From Pelargonium nanum (taxonomy: Eukaryota > Streptophyta > Magnoliopsida > Geraniales > Geraniaceae), in NCBI GenBank assembly GCA_036897485.1, contig JAYMTF010000759.1, positions 1 through 30,594 on the forward strand: a DNA stretch of 30,594 nucleotides, written 5' to 3'. The notes beneath the pieces are model-generated. The model did not search any database. It was not told where the DNA came from and saw only the letters and a program-made list of their open reading frames with translations. The translations under genes and the position numbers were made by a program. This document shows positions 11,622-25,774 of the stretch, piece by piece (the first letter of the stretch is position 1; each line of letters opens with the position of its first letter).

Positions 11622-14600
11622 GGACTGATTACTGAATATGAATATGTTATTCAGGCATTCAACAACAAGATAACAGCTCATTCCTTAAAAGTAAAAGGAC
11701 TGTAAGAAGAAGAAAAAAACTGAAATATAAGTGGTCTAAAGTTCTTTCTGATGTTTGCCTTCATAAAAGTACCAGGAAAATAAGAAGACAATTTGAAAGC
11801 TGATATAAACTAAAAAAATGTAACTAATTACAGAAACCCAACTCAATTCAAACCTGAGGCTTTCCAAACCAATTTGATGGCATAAAAGTGGACAAACGCC
11901 TCAACAAATCCTCTCTTTCCCAAGGCCTACATGAAGATCTTGATGTTCCAATGGCGGAACCACCGGCATTAGTGCTCTGGGAAGTCCATGGTGGTTGTGA
12001 ACCAACACGAGACAGAGAAGCTGCCTTGGAACCATGTCCTTGACCTGACCAATCTATACTGCCAGCATTAGTTGGTAGAGCAGGTGAGGATGCCCCAGCC
12101 GAACTGATAAAACACAACAAAAAGCCATATGATGTTAGTTATCCTTATAAGGAAATTGGATGCATAGATAAAAAAAAGGAAGAATTAACTATATAATAAA
12201 AGTAAGGGTTGTTATCTTCACATACATCTTACCTTGCACTAATACATAAAAATTCAGTCAAAGAACTGAAATAAATAATTAGTGGCAGAAATACGCTTGC
12301 ACTAAAGCAAACTTAATCTGTATATATTTTTGTTGTTTCACTTGTATATTAACAATGCTAATGCTTAGATGACCAGCATGATGTAGAAGAAATCAAGGAG
12401 AACACAGACGTTGAAGAGGAATGGGAAGATAGATTGACGAGAATGAGGAGAGATGGTAGAGTACATAGAAGGTTGAAGAGAAAAGGGGGAGGAGAAGTAA
12501 TAGAAAGAAAAGGAAGAGACAACACACAGAGAAAGGGGAGAACCCCAGTATTAGGTTTATTCCATATTCAAGCTTGCTTAAACATGTATTAGGGCATTAA
12601 TAGATGGCAAATTCCTACAATAGAGATGTCACAAAATTACATCCTGTGTAATTTACATATTCTAATGATGGCATCCCTAATTAAGTCGTCATGTGTCATT
12701 CCCTCCCAGAGGAAAAGATTTCGACTCTGAAGAGTTTGATGGTCAATAAAACTCCAATAACAGATGATCTAGATCATGCAAGCAAGCAACAATGTCATTT
12801 TCTTTTAAGTAGTTGAAAGCAACAAGTCCTTTTTTTCGCACTGATAGGATTTGTGTAATTTGAAAGCAAGATTTATGTGCTCAAAAGAGGAGTCGGTTTT
12901 GGCTTTTACTTTTTTATCTTTTGGTTCTGATACCAAATTGTTGCACGACAGCTCAAGGAGACAAAAATTGAATAGAAAGGGAAGATAGACTGAGGAGGGA
13001 TAGTAGAGAACACACAAGATTGAAGAAAAAATGGATTAGGAGGAGAGGGGGAGCAATAAAGTGAAAGGGCAGAAGTAATAAAGATAAATAGAAGAAAAAA
13101 ATAGATTAATAGAGAAGCAATAAAGAAAAGGAGCAGAAGAAATAGAGATAAAGGGGAGTAATTCAAAGAGAAAAAGGTGATGCAATAGAAAGAAAGAAGA
13201 GAACCTCAATGTTAGGTTTATTCCATTTTCAAGCCTGCTACAATGTATTAGGGTGTTCATATATAACACCATTCCTAAGAAATAAAACGAACTAAATTAA
13301 ATCCTATGTATTTCAAAAACTCTAAAAATAGAATTCTTAATTAAGTCGTCTGTGTCCCAACATCTCTAACCAATCACGTTTCGAGTAACACCCCAATTAA
13401 GGTGTCCTTTAGCTAGCAATATGATGCTCGTCCTAATAGAAAGAGAATGATACACAATGGCCTCATATGCTGCTTTAGGCAAAGAAACGATCTTTTACTC
13501 ATAATGTGTTCCTAATGATGTTGCTAATTAGAACTTTGTGAAGACTAGCCCAAGATTTAAGCTCGCATAACATGAAGGGGTTTCAAAACTAAAGCATGCG
13601 GCATGAAAAAGGACAAGACATAAAAGACCATCTTTGACCTCATAACCTTATACTTATATTTTTATGAATTGCACTGAGATTATAAGGTCATATTTTCATC
13701 CCTACCCAAATAAAGTGATATGTTAAGAGTATAAAGTTAATATTGTGACTTCAACTATCGGTTCAAGCTCTTAGATGAGTTGGTCATTTGCATGTAATCC
13801 CAAAAGTTACAAATTCTAGTTTTGCCTCTAACCTAACACAAGATAAGAAAATAGCATGGGCATGGACCATGTGTAAAGGGATAACAAGCTAGTTTGCGAG
13901 GGGACATGGTAGAGTACAAATTTAATATTGAACCTTCAACTGTCAACTTAAGCTTTTAGTTGGGTAGGTACTCTATAATATTAATACATTTAGTCATACT
14001 AGTTCAATAAAATTCAAGCACCACAGGTTCTGCAAAAACCCATTTTCAAACCAAGGTGTCATTTCCAGTTCCATACACCTTCATGTGGGAAAAACATATA
14101 AATTGTGATGTAGATGCCAAGGAACTTCTAAAGAAATAGATGTAGCATGACTTTTTGACTTCATGAGGCCTAATACCATGACTTTTTCAAAATATGAAGT
14201 GAATTGTGCATAAAAAAATAGAGTCCAAAGATTATCACTTGGTTTACCTCTCTAGGTTTTAATGGAGTTTCCAAAGGATATGTCAAGAGTTAAAAGCACT
14301 ATTTCTTTACTATCGTTGGAATGTCAATGAAGAACTCAAGTTTAAGGAAGGAACCTTGTATAGCATTTCAAAGTGTGTCTAGAAGTTCTTCCTAATAATT
14401 AATTGTCATCTTCAATTTTGAAACGATATAATGCATTCCATGACATCTAATAATTCCATACAAAGCATGCATGTGTTCATGGGAGCTAGTAGACTTAAGT
14501 TATCCAAATGTATCATTTAAACTTGCTTTTTTTGTCACTTACCTCATTAATTACCAAATACAAAGAATGGTCTTCATTGAATTAGATGATGTTAGTATTT

Positions 14601-16128
14601 CAATCATAGTTCTCTCGTACATTTTTTTTTACCATAAAAGCTCGTACATATGAATCAAAACAAATCCTTAATGAAGACGTGTAAGAATACCATTATGTCT
14701 ACATTGATTAATGTTTATGAAACCAAGATGGTGGCTACTCGAATCAAATGGTGATCGAATTCAAGACCTCTTATTTCATAATGTGAGTCCCCCGCTATGC
14801 AATTGCCAAAGATGGGAGTAGTGTATTTAATTATCAATTTCACTCGCAATGCATGAATATATGTGCTTTATTATCAATCAAATACAGCAGACAACCTACT
14901 TTGCACAATAGTAAATATTTCTTGTAGTCAATTATATAGGTAACTTATATCTCAATATATATAAATAAATAAATAAAAGAGCTAGAAAGTCACTAGATCT
15001 ATTTCAAAATTATTGCCTTTGAATTCCTCTCTACAAGTCATCGTTGAGCCATTAACCACATATTGTAGATTATATTACCAAACTAGTCATCTAATTCAAT
15101 AAATTGTTGTTAGAAAACAAGTAAAGAGAACAGTTAATGCTTCCTCTATAGCAAACATTACATGCATGGTCTCTAATATGCACTCTCTCATGTTCGAACA
15201 AACCAAACTATTACAATACTCTGATATTTCTAGTTCTAGGATCCAAACAAAACCGATATAGCATTAGGATTCCACACACTCAACAACAGAAACCAACGCT
15301 ATAAACCAATCAATCTCAACACAAAACACTCATAATTCCACAATCTCAAGCTCTTGTACTCTATTCTTGCACATATATGTGCATCCATCCACTAAATCTC
15401 AGCTAAACTATCACAAATGCATTTCACCAAATTCAATCAAGTTTACCCATACTAAAGAACTACACAAATGAATCAAGCCCAAATTCAATCAAGTTTACCC
15501 ATTCCAAAATCGAGTCTTTACTGAACACACAACTTCCAAACATACCTACAACCATTTAATGACACATTTCCTACTGTTTTATTACCCCCAACAAAACCAC
15601 ACAACTCCACATAAGTTCAACAAGACATAGCAAATCTATATTACCTAATCAAGCAACTGAAATGAAACACTTCAAACACTTGAGTCCCTAATATCTCCTT
15701 TATCTTTCTCACAAACAAAACAGAATGTGCAGCTAACAATTCCCCCACACCAACAAAACCACACAATTTCATGTCAGCTCAACGGAGCAATAACAGATTC
15801 GTACAGCTAAGAAGTACAAGCTAAAAAACAACACTTCAAACACTTAGCTCCCAATTTTCTTCCTCGCCAACCAAACAGAGCCTCCAGATAACAATTCCAA
15901 CACACAAACAACCAAAAACCCCATAAATCACGCACACAGCTAAAAGAAACAACACAAAGTCACAAATCAAAACCCTAATTCAGCCAAATTCACGAAATTG
16001 TAGCATACAATAAACGGAGAAGAGCGAACCCTAAGCTGAGATCGAGCGAGGTAGAGAAGAATGTGAGCGTACCTTGCAGCAGGAGCAGGATCAATCGTGC
16101 CTCCGGAGCTGATCACCTCCTCTCTCAT
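5854..16128 (-). CDS. ILP1: C3HC/BIR-like zinc-finger protein of the NIPA family (IAP-like protein 1 type)
   Basis: Seven minus-strand exons join in frame: 16073-16128, 11854-12103, 11292-11415, 9541-9887, 7650-9417, 6610-6863 and 5854-5922. The result is 955 aa, close to the length I recall for Arabidopsis IAP-like protein 1 (not the unrelated polyploidy gene also called ILP1). The start MREEVISSGGTIDP matches the conserved N-terminus. The zf-C3HC module has a BIR-like RLSTFMPSNW (88-97), then C124-x2-C127, H159 and C163 followed by PW. A second module has C336-x2-C339 in exon 5 and HNQFC (869-873) followed by PW in exon 6, separated by about 530 acidic, Ser/Gly-rich, probably disordered residues. 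Short basic clusters RKR (475-477) and KRAR (523-526) suggest nuclear entry. The animal relative NIPA/ZC3HC1 is nuclear; plant members are reported in cell-death suppression and DNA methylation control. The exact role here is inferred. Confidence 0.9.
5923..6609 (-). other. Intron 6 of the NIPA/ILP1-like gene
   Basis: This 687-nt AT-rich intron runs from donor GTAACC (next to 6610) to acceptor TTTCAG (next to 5922). I see no inserted element in it. The plus-strand open frame crossing 6414-6869 is antisense to exon 6. Confidence 0.8.
6864..7649 (-). other. Intron 5 of the NIPA/ILP1-like gene
   Basis: This 786-nt intron has donor GTAAAT next to 7650 and acceptor CTATAG next to 6863. Apart from the oligo(T) insertion at 7072-7119, it is plain AT-rich sequence. 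Confidence 0.8.
7072..7119 (-). mobile_element. Minimal retroposition scar: oligo(A) tail between 13-bp direct repeats
   Basis: GGCCAGCATAGTT occurs at 7072-7084 and again at 7107-7119. Between the copies lie only a run of T (oligo-A on the minus strand) and GAGGGAA. This is the structure left when a poly(A) retroelement inserts with target duplication but is truncated almost to its tail. Replication slippage could also produce a direct repeat, but would not explain the long homopolymer. Confidence 0.6.
9888..11291 (-). other. Intron 3 of the NIPA/ILP1-like gene
   Basis: This 1,404-nt intron separates the exon carrying C124/C127 from the one carrying H159/C163. The donor is GTATATA next to 11292 and the acceptor is CTGTAG next to 9887. 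No supported gene or clear transposon is seen in it. The plus-strand frame at 10747-10980 has no recognisable domain. Confidence 0.75.
11569..11620. repeat. Compound microsatellite (CTAT)n(AT)n
   Basis: About five to six CTAT units run straight into about fifteen AT units, inside intron 2 (11416-11853) of the NIPA/ILP1-like gene. It is likely length-variable between individuals. Confidence 0.9.
12379..12700 (-). repeat. Downstream LTR of the TRIM element
   Basis: This is the diverged partner of 12939-13362, lacking part of the purine-rich middle. Its outer ends have decayed (TGATG at 12379; GTCATT at about 12700 where CCAACA is expected). Confidence 0.7.
12939..13362 (-). repeat. Upstream LTR of the TRIM element
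   Basis: This 424-bp repeat is bounded by TGTTG and CAACA and abuts the primer binding site at 12922-12938. Its purine-rich middle (about 13035-13165) explains several apparent open frames on the minus strand, which are low-complexity artefacts. Confidence 0.75.
13741..13850 (+). mobile_element. SINE-like tRNA-derived remnant
   Basis: AGCTCTTAGATGAGTTGGTC resembles a tRNA A-box region. About 35 nt later, GTTACAAATTCTAGTTTTGCC resembles a decayed B-box. There is no clean tail or duplication, so limits are approximate. Confidence 0.3.
14720..14830 (-). mobile_element. SINE-like tRNA-derived remnant
   Basis: The minus strand has GGCAATTGCATAGCGGGGGA, then GAGGTCTTGAATTCGATCAC, which looks like a decayed A-box/B-box pair. 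The limits are approximate and the call is tentative. Confidence 0.3.
15588..15905. repeat. Degenerate tandem duplication, period about 155-164 bp
   Basis: The blocks CAACAAAACCACACAA, ACACTTCAAACACTT and TAACAATTCC each recur in the same order about 155-164 bp further on. A separate 22-bp match (around AATTCAATCAAGTTTACCC) recurs at about 15428 and 15481. All lie in the promoter-proximal part of intron 1. Confidence 0.55.
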
Positions 16129-16197
16129 TTTCTCTCCTATTTTCCTTTTCACTTTCTCGGGTCCGAGAAAATCAGAACAAGTTGTGAGTGGCGTCTT

Positions 16198-16205
16198 TTT
16201 TTATA
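16198..16205 (-). promoter_or_regulatory. TATA box of the NIPA/ILP1-like gene
   Basis: The minus strand reads CCCTATAAAAAAAG; the core TATAAAAA lies 70-77 nt before the ATG at 16128. This predicts a 5' UTR of about 40 nt. A further in-frame ATG at 16152 would then lie close to the cap. Inferred from sequence and spacing only. Confidence 0.5.
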
Positions 16206-16692
16206 GGGAGTGTGTAAATGTGGATCATGCTGAGGCATATACCGTATCAAAAGCTCACGTTACGGAATCGGATCCGGACCCGAGCTTGACATGTTTTATT
16301 AAATTTTTAAGTCACTGCATTTCTTGTGGAGCCATCAATTTAGATTTTGGGTCGGGTTGGTTACGACTGGTGTACGCATTTTCTAATATGTGTGCGCGCC
16401 ATGGGTCGGGTTTTGAATTTTCATACAACATTTTTCTGCCTGATCCACATTTTATTCAAGGTAATTTTGACCCGACTCGGTTCAAAAATTTGTCTTCCAT
16501 TTTATAAAATCTGAATCCTTGAAATTTTGGGTTGAATTTTGATCTGGCGGGATCTGTTCAAAAATTCCTTTTTTAATGTAGGTAATTGAAATTTTGAGTC
16601 GGATACGAGTCTTGGTTTGGGTTGGAAGTACATAATCATAACCCGATCCACATAATTATAGATTTCAAGCTTTTCATAACAAAAGAATGAAC

Positions 16693-17347
16693 TAAGGTAT
16701 CGTTTGGTTCAAGGAATCTAAAATACCATGTATTGTGAATATTACGGGAATGTAGATTACTAGAATGTGGATAATACTATATTTGTATAAGTGAAAAGAA
16801 TCTATACTATTCTAAACTTTGAAAAAAATGTGAAAAATTACATGTATACCCTTTTGAATTATCATATTTGCTACACATATTTTCACGAGACATTGTAAAT
16901 TTTGAATGAGATAAATTTATTTTTTAGTCCAAAAGTGTAACTTTAAATATATATATATATTAACATATTTTTGTACTCTAATAGTACACATTTTTTGCAA
17001 TTTGATCTTAGTCGCTCTCATAGTGTAGTGTTACATGAATAAAAAATATGCCATAATTATAACATAATATAAGATTTGCGAATAAATACATAAAAAAATA
17101 ATATAAAAAAATGAAGGGGTATATATGTCACTCAAGAATCCAAATGGTAGGAAAGTTACCATGAATCATAAATATCACCTTTAAGATGGTATTTTATTTT
17201 CAGGATATACGGTTGATTTTAAATTCGAGGAATCACTATTTTACATTCTCTCTCATATGACTAACTTTACACAAACACAAGAAAATAAACTTTCCCATTG
17301 ACTTTGTCACTTTCCCTTGTAGAATCGGAGTACCAAACGATACCTAA
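16693..17347. mobile_element. PIF/Harbinger (Tourist)-like MITE with TAA target duplications
   Basis: GGTATCGTTTGGT at 16696-16708 is the exact inverse of ACCAAACGATACC at 17332-17344. The trinucleotide TAA directly flanks both ends (16693-16695 and 17345-17347). A 3-bp TWA duplication with a TIR containing GTTTGGT is the signature of the PIF/Harbinger superfamily. The element is 649 bp, AT-rich, and has no transposase frame. It sits about 570 bp upstream of the NIPA/ILP1-like ATG. Confidence 0.8.
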
Positions 17348-17481
17348 GTGTGGATTGCTCGATCTGATTCATATAAAATTGGTCATACCTAAGTCAAAAC
17401 TAATTTAAGCGGTGGTCAAACAGAAAAGTGCACAAATTTTTATATTGTTCTCATAGTAACGTACGCGTTCGAAATTCAAAG

Positions 17482-17562
17482 TCGTCTTCACTATAAATGA
17501 GTAGTTTTAAATTATTTTACCTCGTCTTCACTATAAATGAGTAGTTTTAAATTATTTTACCT
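17482..17562. repeat. Perfect 40-bp tandem duplication
   Basis: A unit beginning TCGTCTTCACTATAAATGAG and ending ATTATTTTACC is present twice head to tail with no mismatch. It covers 81 bp with period 40. The identity implies a recent slippage or unequal-exchange event, or an assembly duplication. Confidence 0.9.
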
Positions 17563-18067
17563 TAATTAGACTTAATAAATCAGTGATTTCGAAATTCAAT
17601 GTCTTGGCAAGATTATTTGTATACGCAACTTTATTGAACTTGAACTTGTGACCGCAAAACAACAATCTTATTGTTACGCTAAGACTCTTGCAAAACACTT
17701 TTGTATCCAAATGCTGTCCTTGAGTTTTGGCAAAGCTACTTTAGTGTAGATATATAGATGCCATGAATTGGACATTGGAACAACACTCAATAGTCAATAC
17801 AATACTTCAAGAATCAAAACCCGATATAGTGTTTCGACTTTCACACAATGCTCATATCAGTTCCACAAGACGAGCAAAACCTTTATATCAATTCCAAACA
17901 GCTTGCTCAAGTTTCAAACTGATACTCGATATAGATACAGTCGCCAATCCAAGCATTCGAAATACACAATTCCCGTTTACGTTACAAATACTAATTTTAC
18001 ATCAATGAGACGTATATTAATACCTTTTCACCCCCAAAAGAATATTTCAAATGTCGTGGATGCAAAC

Positions 18068-23462
<5,395 letters not shown>

Positions 23463-24022
23463 TTTCTCCGATCACTCTCTCTCTCTCTAGAAACCACTAA
23501 ACCCAACCCTAGCTCGCACTCTAGAATTCGATCAATCAAACCAAAATCCTCCTAAATCCAAAATCCTCGGCGAATCAAGATCTCTTCTTCTTGCAAGGCT
23601 GCCACACCTGCGACTTCGCCACACTCATCTTCTTCGCTTTTGGGGGAGGAATTTATGGAAACCCTAAAAATCTCCTTTTTATGATCGTGAAAAATGTGAT
23701 TATTTCAGAAATTGGAATTCTGGGAAAGGAATTGAATGCCGGGATTTGAGGGAGATGCGATAGGGGCCGTTGGATCGGACTCCAAGCCCATGAAAATGGA
23801 GGGATCGACGGTGGGGAAGGTGCGATTTTTTTGGGGTTTTGGGAAATTGGGAATTGGATTGATTGGATTGGATTGGAGGTAGAGATCTCAATGGGACATC
23901 ACATGATTGGATTGGGTGTTGTAATTATTGTTGTTGTTGTATGTGATATTATGTGGGTTAGTGTGTATACGAGGAAGGTGTATTTTAGTGGGACCCAAGA
24001 AAAAAAGAGGTATGATAGAGCT
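23463..24022 (-). promoter_or_regulatory. CIPK23 5' leader and promoter side
   Basis: A GA-repeat (CT on the plus strand, about 23474-23489) lies just upstream of the ATG, a common plant 5' UTR feature. Weak TATA-like candidates on the minus strand are CATAAAAAGG near 23674-23683 and CCATAAATT near 23650. Neither is convincing enough to place the start of transcription. Confidence 0.35.
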
Positions 24023-24117
24023 GACTATTCGAATTTTGGGTCGGGTTGAGTAGACCAAGCTTCCAGTCTGACTATACGATTTTGAGGTCGGTTTGAGTAG
24101 ACCAAGCTTAGATTTGA
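24023..24117. repeat. Imperfect 47-bp tandem duplication
   Basis: GACTATTCGA...GTCGGGTTGAGTAGACCAAGCTT at 24023 recurs as GACTATACGA...GTCGGTTTGAGTAGACCAAGCTT at 24070, in the same orientation with a few differences. Confidence 0.8.
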
Positions 24118-24530
24118 GTGTCTAACGCATAAGATGTATGTGTTGTAAATTTTGGGTCGGGTTTAGTGTTATACATATTTGTGTGGTAAAAGATGATCGA
24201 ATTAATTTTGTGCAACTCGAATTTAAAGTTGACAATTAGTGTTTTTACGCGCAATACAGCATGAAATAAACGTGTTTTAACTCACTAGTTTTTTTAATAT
24301 GTTGTGTTGCGTCTCAAAATCATGAACACACGATTAGTTATTTGTGTTGTGATGTACACGAAAGGCTCAACACACACAATTAGGGTTATACGGGTAATTT
24401 AACCCAAAATACTCTAGATTGTTTTATTTTTTTCCTCCTCAATTTCAAAGTAAGGGTCTTATTTTTCGATTATTTATTTGTTTACAAATAATTGTTCGGT
24501 TTTATTTTCAAGAAGTTAGTTATGGTGTCT

Positions 24531-25077
24531 CTATAATGAATTAGCTATTTTTTTTAAGAGAACATAAAAATTTATTAATCAAAATCATCAAATAACGCTT
24601 AAGTTACCACCGGGGGGCACTCCGGGGCACCCCATGAGATTCGGCCAGACATAGAATGAGAAGCTCGAGCAAGTAACTGAGTTACTATATGCGCAGACTG
24701 ATTTACATATGAGAATAACACTTTTTTTAAACCTGAAACTAGATGAATGCAATCATCAATAATCATTCTGTAAACACTCGCCATCTCGGATCTTGACGCG
24801 ATATTCGAAAACACCGTCACGTCATCACTCTCCATAATGACAGCAGCCTAACCCAACTATTTGACCCAAGAGAGAACTTCCCTCACTGCCGTAGCTTCCA
24901 CAATTTCCAGGGAACGAGCAACACCCTCCCACTTCTTGCATCCGCCACCCAGCCACCTTTCTTCGGTGTCACGGAGAGCCCACTCCACGCCGAACCCTTT
25001 CTGCCAAAACGTTGCATCCATCTACTTTCAATTTAACCAAACCTACCTTCGGTTTTCCCTTCTATTATGAGTTAGTT
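24531..25077 (-). mobile_element. 5'-truncated L1-type LINE fragment with RNase H remnant
   Basis: Minus-strand frames give pieces typical of the RNase H domain at the end of plant L1 ORF2. They include VKLKVDGCN near 25035-25010, then an open stretch (24599-24835) with ESD near its start, MIIDDCIHL, and VNQSAHIVTQLLARAS, where the catalytic Asp and the N-x-x-AH-x-LAR motif are expected. Stops and frame shifts between pieces show decay. The 3' end has an A-run (T8 at about 24547-24554). Imperfect 16-bp duplications, CTATAATGAATTAGCT (24531-24546) and CTATTATGAGTTAGTT (25062-25077), match at 13 of 16 and bracket the insert. Confidence 0.75.
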
Positions 25078-25227
25078 AGTACTTCTTAACTTGTTATAAA
25101 ACACAACCATTATGATACAAGATCAAATGTACAACATAAATTATCTTCTTTTAATTTTTCTATAAATAAAAACAGCTCTTTTAGACAAAATGAATAGTAA
25201 GTATCTCTTAAATTTGTTATAAGACAT

Positions 25228-25493
25228 GTTCACATTTAGAGCTGACAATTTGAACCTGACACCCGACCCTACTTTTATATGACACATACCTAATCCAAAG
25301 TTGGTCAGATCGGGTTCTTCGTGTGAAATTTTCGGTGGGGTAAACTCACAAAATCAAGGTATTTTATGCATAAACCCGAAACTCGACACAACCCTAACTC
25401 AACCAAACTCGATGAACTCGAAAATCTTATATATGGTCGGATTAGGGTTCAACAACCTGACTTGGCCCCAAATTCGCCAACTCTAGTTCACAA
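25228..25493. mobile_element. hAT-like MITE, 250 bp, with near-perfect 8-bp target duplication
   Basis: The ends are TAGAGCTGACAATTTG (from 25237) and AAATTCGCCAACTCTA (to 25485), imperfect inverted copies. They are flanked by GTTCACAT (25228-25235) and GTTCACAA (25486-25493), a 7/8 match of the length hAT elements make. The interior has CGACCC, CTCGACACAACC and GGGTTC blocks and no transposase. The open frame at 25301-25486 lies wholly inside and is not a gene. Confidence 0.7.
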
Positions 25494-25530
25494 TAATACA
25501 AAAATAAATGTACAACACAACTAACCTTGT

Positions 25531-25774
25531 ATAGTTCCTCCATCTCAAAATAAGTGTATTTCTTTCTGAGTATCAAGAAGTTAGTAAGTGTTGTATATTT
25601 ACTCTTTTATCCTCATGAATATGCGTTCTAACAAATGGAAGAGATATTAATTAACTTATTATAAAGACATTATTGATTATTCATCCATAACCAGCATTCT
25701 AAAGAAAGAAACAAAACATTTATATTGAAACAAAAATACAAGTGAAATAAGATACTTATTTTGAGACAAATATA
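25531..25774. mobile_element. Stowaway/mariner-like MITE
   Basis: CCTCCATCTCAAAATAAGTG on the left and ACTTATTTTGAGACAAATA on the right form inverted ends; CTCAAAATAAGT (25544-25555) and ACTTATTTTGAG (25754-25765) are exact inverses. TA dinucleotides lie at both outer edges, as expected for mariner-type target duplication. The total is about 240 bp and no coding frame is present. Confidence 0.65.

Larger units (their letters stand above)
12379..13362 (-). mobile_element. TRIM: miniature LTR retrotransposon, both LTRs present
   Basis: Two direct repeats share ordered blocks (TCAAGGAGA, GGGAAGATAGA, TTAGGTTTATTCCAT, TTCAAGC, GTATTAGGG, TTAATTAAGTCGTC). They are a complete LTR at 12939-13362, with ends TGTTG and CAACA, and a more diverged LTR at 12379-12700. 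On the minus strand the first LTR is followed at once by ATTTGGTATCAGAACC, an initiator-Met-tRNA type primer binding site. Only about 238 bp of internal sequence follows before a short purine tract (GGGAGGG) and the second LTR. No gag or pol is present, so it is non-autonomous. The difference in LTR length comes mainly from a purine-rich stretch. It lies in the sense direction of the host gene. No clear 5-bp target duplication remains, so it is old. Confidence 0.8.
12104..16072 (-). other. Large first intron (3,969 nt) of the NIPA/ILP1-like gene
   Basis: The donor is GTACGCTC next to exon 1 (16073) and the acceptor TTATCAG is next to exon 2 (12103). The intron splits the Ser codon after DPAPAA. 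It holds the TRIM element (12379-13362), two SINE-like tRNA remnants (13741-13850 and 14720-14830) and a degenerate 155-164 bp tandem repeat near its 5' end (15588-15905). The rest is AT-rich with no exon-like reading frame. Confidence 0.85.
16129..18067. other. Intergenic region between the NIPA/ILP1-like promoter and the CIPK23 3' end
   Basis: It holds the NIPA/ILP1-like promoter, GGGTCGGGTT-rich sequence (about 16330-16640), a Harbinger-like MITE, a 40-bp tandem duplication and, to the right, the 3' UTR of the kinase gene on the minus strand. Overlapping plus-strand frames at 17763-18106 are antisense to that UTR and have no recognisable domain. Confidence 0.7.

Noticed and set aside
12805..13272. 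Several minus-strand frames rich in Leu, Phe and Ser
   Set aside because: They come from the purine-rich LTR and interior of the TRIM element and are low-complexity artefacts.
16129..16152. Upstream in-frame ATG (MKRKIGEK) for the NIPA/ILP1-like gene
   Set aside because: Known relatives start at MREEVISSGGT, encoded from 16128; the upstream ATG lies at or next to the predicted transcription start.
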